A DNA stretch of 64,000 nucleotides from the NCBI GenBank assembly GCA_050115795.1, contig JASFPT010000001.1, positions 1 to 64,000 of the forward strand. The letters are read 5' to 3'. The position numbers and the translations under genes were made by a program. The stretch is from JAIPEL01 sp050115795. Its GTDB lineage: Bacteria; Desulfobacterota; Desulfobacteria; Desulfobacterales; CAFBRK01. A model generated the notes under the pieces. The model searched no databases. It had not been told where the DNA came from and was given only the letters and a program-made list of their open reading frames with translations. Each line of letters starts with the position of its first letter. Position 1 is the first letter of the stretch. This document shows positions 61,610 through 64,000 of the stretch, one piece after another.

Positions 61610-62182
61610 TCAGGAACACAGGGCCCTTTTGCAGAAAGAAACGGCAGCCTCCCTGACCGTCTTTGATTGCTCCAGCTTCAACACCCGTCGGCGCATGGCG
61701 CCGTTGATCATGCCGATCAGAACATCCACGGTCGGGGTGATGGGCATGGAGACGAACTGGCCGGATTCGATTCCCTCCTTGATGCATCGCCGGAGATAGG
61801 CGGCCACCCATTTCTGCTGCTTATCGACGATCTTGCGGCAGAGATGTTCCGGATCGTTTAGTTTCGCCGGGCAGGCGCTGATGATCAGAAACGCTTCGGC
61901 GGGCATCTCGTCGCCCACTGAAAAATGAAGGCTGATCAGCCGCTCAATCCTCGAAAAGGCGGTTCCGCCCTTGTTTTCCAGGTCCTTGAGGCGAGCGAAA
62001 TATCTATCGAATCCGGCTTTGAGGATACTGGTAAACACCTCGTCCTTGCCGGTGAAATGATAGTAGATCAGCGGTTCTGTGACACCGGCCTCCGAGGCGA
62101 TCTGCAGGGTGGTGGTCCCGTCGAAGCCCTGGCTTGCGAACAATCGCGCGGCTGCCTTGAGAATGTTCTCTTTCTTGGTCAT
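61610..62182 (-). CDS. TetR-family transcriptional regulator
   Basis: 190 residues: helix-turn-helix ILKAAARLFASQGFDGTTTL, IASEAGVTEPLIYYHFTGKD, and a variable ligand domain with a late Cys-containing tail. Repeated GGAG before ATG 62182. Divergent from the tandem UspA gene. The gap between them is AT-rich with TATAC/GTATA palindromic bits near 62296-62330 that could be its operator. Confidence 0.9.
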   Translation of the reverse strand: MTKKENILKAAARLFASQGFDGTTTLQIASEAGVTEPLIYYHFTGKDEVFTSILKAGFDRYFARLKDLENKGGTAFSRIERLISLHFSVGDEMPAEAFLIISACPAKLNDPEHLCRKIVDKQQKWVAAYLRRCIKEGIESGQFVSMPITPTVDVLIGMINGAMRRRVLKLEQSKTVREAAVSFCKRALCS

Positions 62183-62403
62183 TTCTCCTCCTCCAGGGTT
62201 CGCGGCCGAAGCCGCCGCCCTCCCCCTTTTGCTCCGACGCGGAAAGACATCGGGCAGCCGCCTTCATTTCCAGGCGGCCCGCGTCCTCTTCATAATTTTA
62301 GTATAGTTAAAATTTTTGTATAAATACTCAATCCTTTCAAGTCAACCGAAAACTCCAAGATAGAAGCGATCGCCCGAACTGAAAATCGACGGGATGCTTT
62401 ATT

Positions 62404-62432
62404 TTGACATCATCCTGCACCTGAGATAAAAT
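62404..62432 (+). promoter_or_regulatory. Promoter for the tandem UspA gene
   Basis: TTGACA (62404-62409), 17-bp spacer and TAAAAT (62427-62432), an almost ideal housekeeping promoter 160 bp before the coding start. The rest of this 408-bp divergent gap holds no gene. Confidence 0.7.
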
Positions 62433-62590
62433 TATATGCTATCGGGCATCTTTTTGTTCCCCTTTCTCGGCGCTTCCTGATCCGGTCATTCTTGATCTCC
62501 GCTGCCCTGGATTCTATAGGAAACCGCTTTCTTTCCGGCTCTGCACATTCGATCTGCATGACTTTCCACGCTCTTTAGAAAGGAGGTACC

Positions 62591-63511
62591 ATGAGGATCG
62601 AATTTCGACGGATCCTCTGCGCCACGGATCTCTCCGAGTCCTCCGAAGCGGTTATCGGATACGGAGCGGCCATCGCCGAGGCCTTCGGGGGCAAACTCTA
62701 CGCCGCCTATGTGGTGGAGGTTCCCGTTCCCGCAGCCCCGGCCGCCGCCCAGGCGCTGAGCACCGAACAGATGACGGAGATTGCCGAGGCCGGCCGTCAA
62801 AAGCTTTCCGACCTTCTTTCGGGAAAGGCCGAAAAAACCGAGGCAATCGTGCGCCACGGACCGGCGGCAGAGACCCTGGCCGACCTGGCCGTGGCACTGA
62901 AGATCGACCTGGCCGTGATCGCCACCCGGGGGCTTTCCGGCTTCAGGCGATTGGTGCTCGGATCGGTGACCGAGCGCCTCATTCGGATCATTTCCTGCCC
63001 GCTGCTGATCGTAAATACGAAACAGGCCGGCCCCGACCGGATCCCGGCCGGGGCATGGCAACCGAAACGGATGCTGGTGGGGTGCGATTTTTCGCCGGAC
63101 TCGGCCCGTGCCCTGGAGACCGCCCTGAGCCTGGCCCAGGAATTTGAGGCCGAGCTTCACCTGCTGCATGCGATCGAGCCGTTCGCCTACCGGGACATGC
63201 TGCTGCCCGAGACGACGTCTGAAAACCTCAAGGATCGGATCGCACCGGAAATGCATCGCCGGCTTCAGGAGATTATCCCGGAAGATGTGAACGCCTGGTG
63301 CAGTATCCAGATCGCCTGTCTTTCCGGAAAAGCCCACGAGGAGCTTCTGCGATATGCCAAACGTCAGAAGATGGACTTGATCGTCCTTGGGGTGCGCGGA
63401 CACAGCCTGATGGAGTCCCTGCTGCTCGGCTCCACCACGGATCGGGTCATCCGGCAGGCGTCCTGCCCGGTTCTGTCGGTCTGCCCGCCCCGATCCGGGG
63501 CCGATGCTTGA
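62591..63511 (+). CDS. Tandem-domain universal stress protein
   Basis: 306 residues, two UspA domains. Domain 1: RRILCATDLSESSEAVIGYG and LAVIATRGLSGFRRLVLGSV. Domain 2: RMLVGCDFSPDSARALETAL and LIVLGVRGHSLMESLLLGST. Both have the G-x2-G-x9-G type nucleotide-binding end, so ATP binding is likely in each. AAAGGAGG precedes the ATG. Confidence 0.93.
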   Translation: MRIEFRRILCATDLSESSEAVIGYGAAIAEAFGGKLYAAYVVEVPVPAAPAAAQALSTEQMTEIAEAGRQKLSDLLSGKAEKTEAIVRHGPAAETLADLAVALKIDLAVIATRGLSGFRRLVLGSVTERLIRIISCPLLIVNTKQAGPDRIPAGAWQPKRMLVGCDFSPDSARALETALSLAQEFEAELHLLHAIEPFAYRDMLLPETTSENLKDRIAPEMHRRLQEIIPEDVNAWCSIQIACLSGKAHEELLRYAKRQKMDLIVLGVRGHSLMESLLLGSTTDRVIRQASCPVLSVCPPRSGADA

Positions 63512-63598
63512 GGGCGGAAAAGGGAAATGGGAAAAGTGCCGCTGCCGGGTAGATGGTCTTTTTCACAGAGCGATCCCGACCCGACGGGGGACATCCAG

Positions 63599-64000
63599 TC
63601 AGCTTCGGTCCAGTTCCGCCCGAATCGCCGGTCCGATCGCCTCCAGCAGGTAGGGTTTTTTTACGTATGCGCCGACACCGAGGGCCTCGGCCTGGCGCAC
63701 GCGCGCGCTCTCTGAAAAGCCGCTGGCGATGATCGCCTTTTGTCCCGGCCGGATTTGAAGGATCCGCCGGTAGGTCTCAAGGCCGTCGATACCCGGGTCC
63801 ATGATCATGTCCAGAATCACCAGGTCGACGGGGCGTTTCTGCAAGAACGCGACGGCAGCCTCTCCACTGTCGACGGAAGCGACCTGATAACCGAGCCGGC
63901 CCAGCATCGCTTCGGCCAAATCCCGCTGGTCGGCCACATCGTCGACCACGAGAATCGTCTCGCCGCTCCCCCGGTATTCGTCGGTGGCTTCAACCGATTC
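63599..64000 (-). CDS. C-terminal receiver domain of a hybrid sensor kinase, cut by window edge
   Basis: The frame is open to the last base on the minus strand. Visible product: a linker (GSGETILVVDDVADQRDLAE) of the kind that joins a histidine kinase ATPase domain to a receiver, phospho-acceptor Asp in VDLVILDMIMDPGIDGLE, and Lys in YVKKPYLLEA. At least the kinase part lies beyond the window. Confidence 0.85.
   Translation of the reverse strand, partial: ESVEATDEYRGSGETILVVDDVADQRDLAEAMLGRLGYQVASVDSGEAAVAFLQKRPVDLVILDMIMDPGIDGLETYRRILQIRPGQKAIIASGFSESARVRQAEALGVGAYVKKPYLLEAIGPAIRAELDRS

Overview
The window is about 64 kb of GC-rich, densely coding bacterial chromosome. Gene content and protein flavour point to a sulfate-reducing-type deltaproteobacterium (Desulfobacterota, probably near Desulfosarcina/Desulfococcus). 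This is an inference: the def-fmt-rsmB-rpe block, the single-subunit FMN glutamate synthase, the many two-component fragments and the PEP/pyruvate-binding regulator fit that group, but no rRNA or dsr gene is present to prove it. No tRNA, rRNA, CRISPR array, transposase or prophage was recognised.

Layout. (1) 1-7.1 kb, plus strand: ribF (5' end cut off), a flippase-like membrane protein, def, fmt, rsmB, rpe and aroQ, a translation and core-metabolism block. (2) 7.1-11.3 kb: an MFS transporter on the minus strand, then an SPFH/zinc-ribbon protein and a second zinc-ribbon protein whose start codon appears to be missing. (3) 11.3-18.1 kb, minus strand: a GT39-like glycosyltransferase with TPRs, a PilZ protein, a LuxR/CsgD-like regulator and a 993-residue PEP/pyruvate-binding protein with receiver-like modules. 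(4) 18.4-25.4 kb: a KaiC-like/XRE/cupin fusion, an FMN glutamate synthase behind what looks like an ANTAR-target antitermination leader, a stand-alone PAS protein, an acidic unknown, an HD hydrolase, an XRE-cupin regulator and a CysZ-like membrane protein. (5) 25.5-32.3 kb: truC, hrpB, a eukaryote-type HisH-HisF fusion coupled to an RsmF-like methyltransferase. (6) 32.5-38.3 kb: small zinc/cysteine proteins, then a SAM riboswitch unit (98-residue unknown plus aspartate kinase), a hybrid-kinase deletion scar and an MFS transporter. (7) 38.6-47.7 kb: a SlyD-like protein, a DUF5619 pair, an acyltransferase, a nitronate monooxygenase-like protein, a two-component pair, a lone ilvN, a universal stress protein, a GDPD phosphodiesterase and a cyclopropane synthase. 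(8) 48.2-64 kb: typA, a PlsB-like acyltransferase, a ferredoxin-like protein, OsmC, ettA, a CBS protein, an OmpA lipoprotein coupled to a membrane-anchored protein kinase, slyD, a TetR regulator, a tandem UspA and the receiver end of a hybrid kinase running off the window.

How the genes relate. Nitrogen and amino-acid genes (glutamate synthase, hisHF, lysC, ilvN) are scattered singletons, not in their usual operons, and two have visible RNA-level control (a SAM riboswitch and a two-hairpin ANTAR-type leader). Lipid and envelope functions recur (two acyltransferases, cfa, GDPD, OmpA/kinase pair).

The most distinctive non-coding signal is the intergenic DNA itself. There is a REP-like twin-hairpin module that overlaps stop codons, a three-copy dispersed element found only between divergent genes, and several families of degenerate 7-8 bp tandem repeats. 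The repeats often sit as inverted pairs at the two edges of an intergenic gap, in one case reaching from the stop codon of one gene to the start codon of the next.
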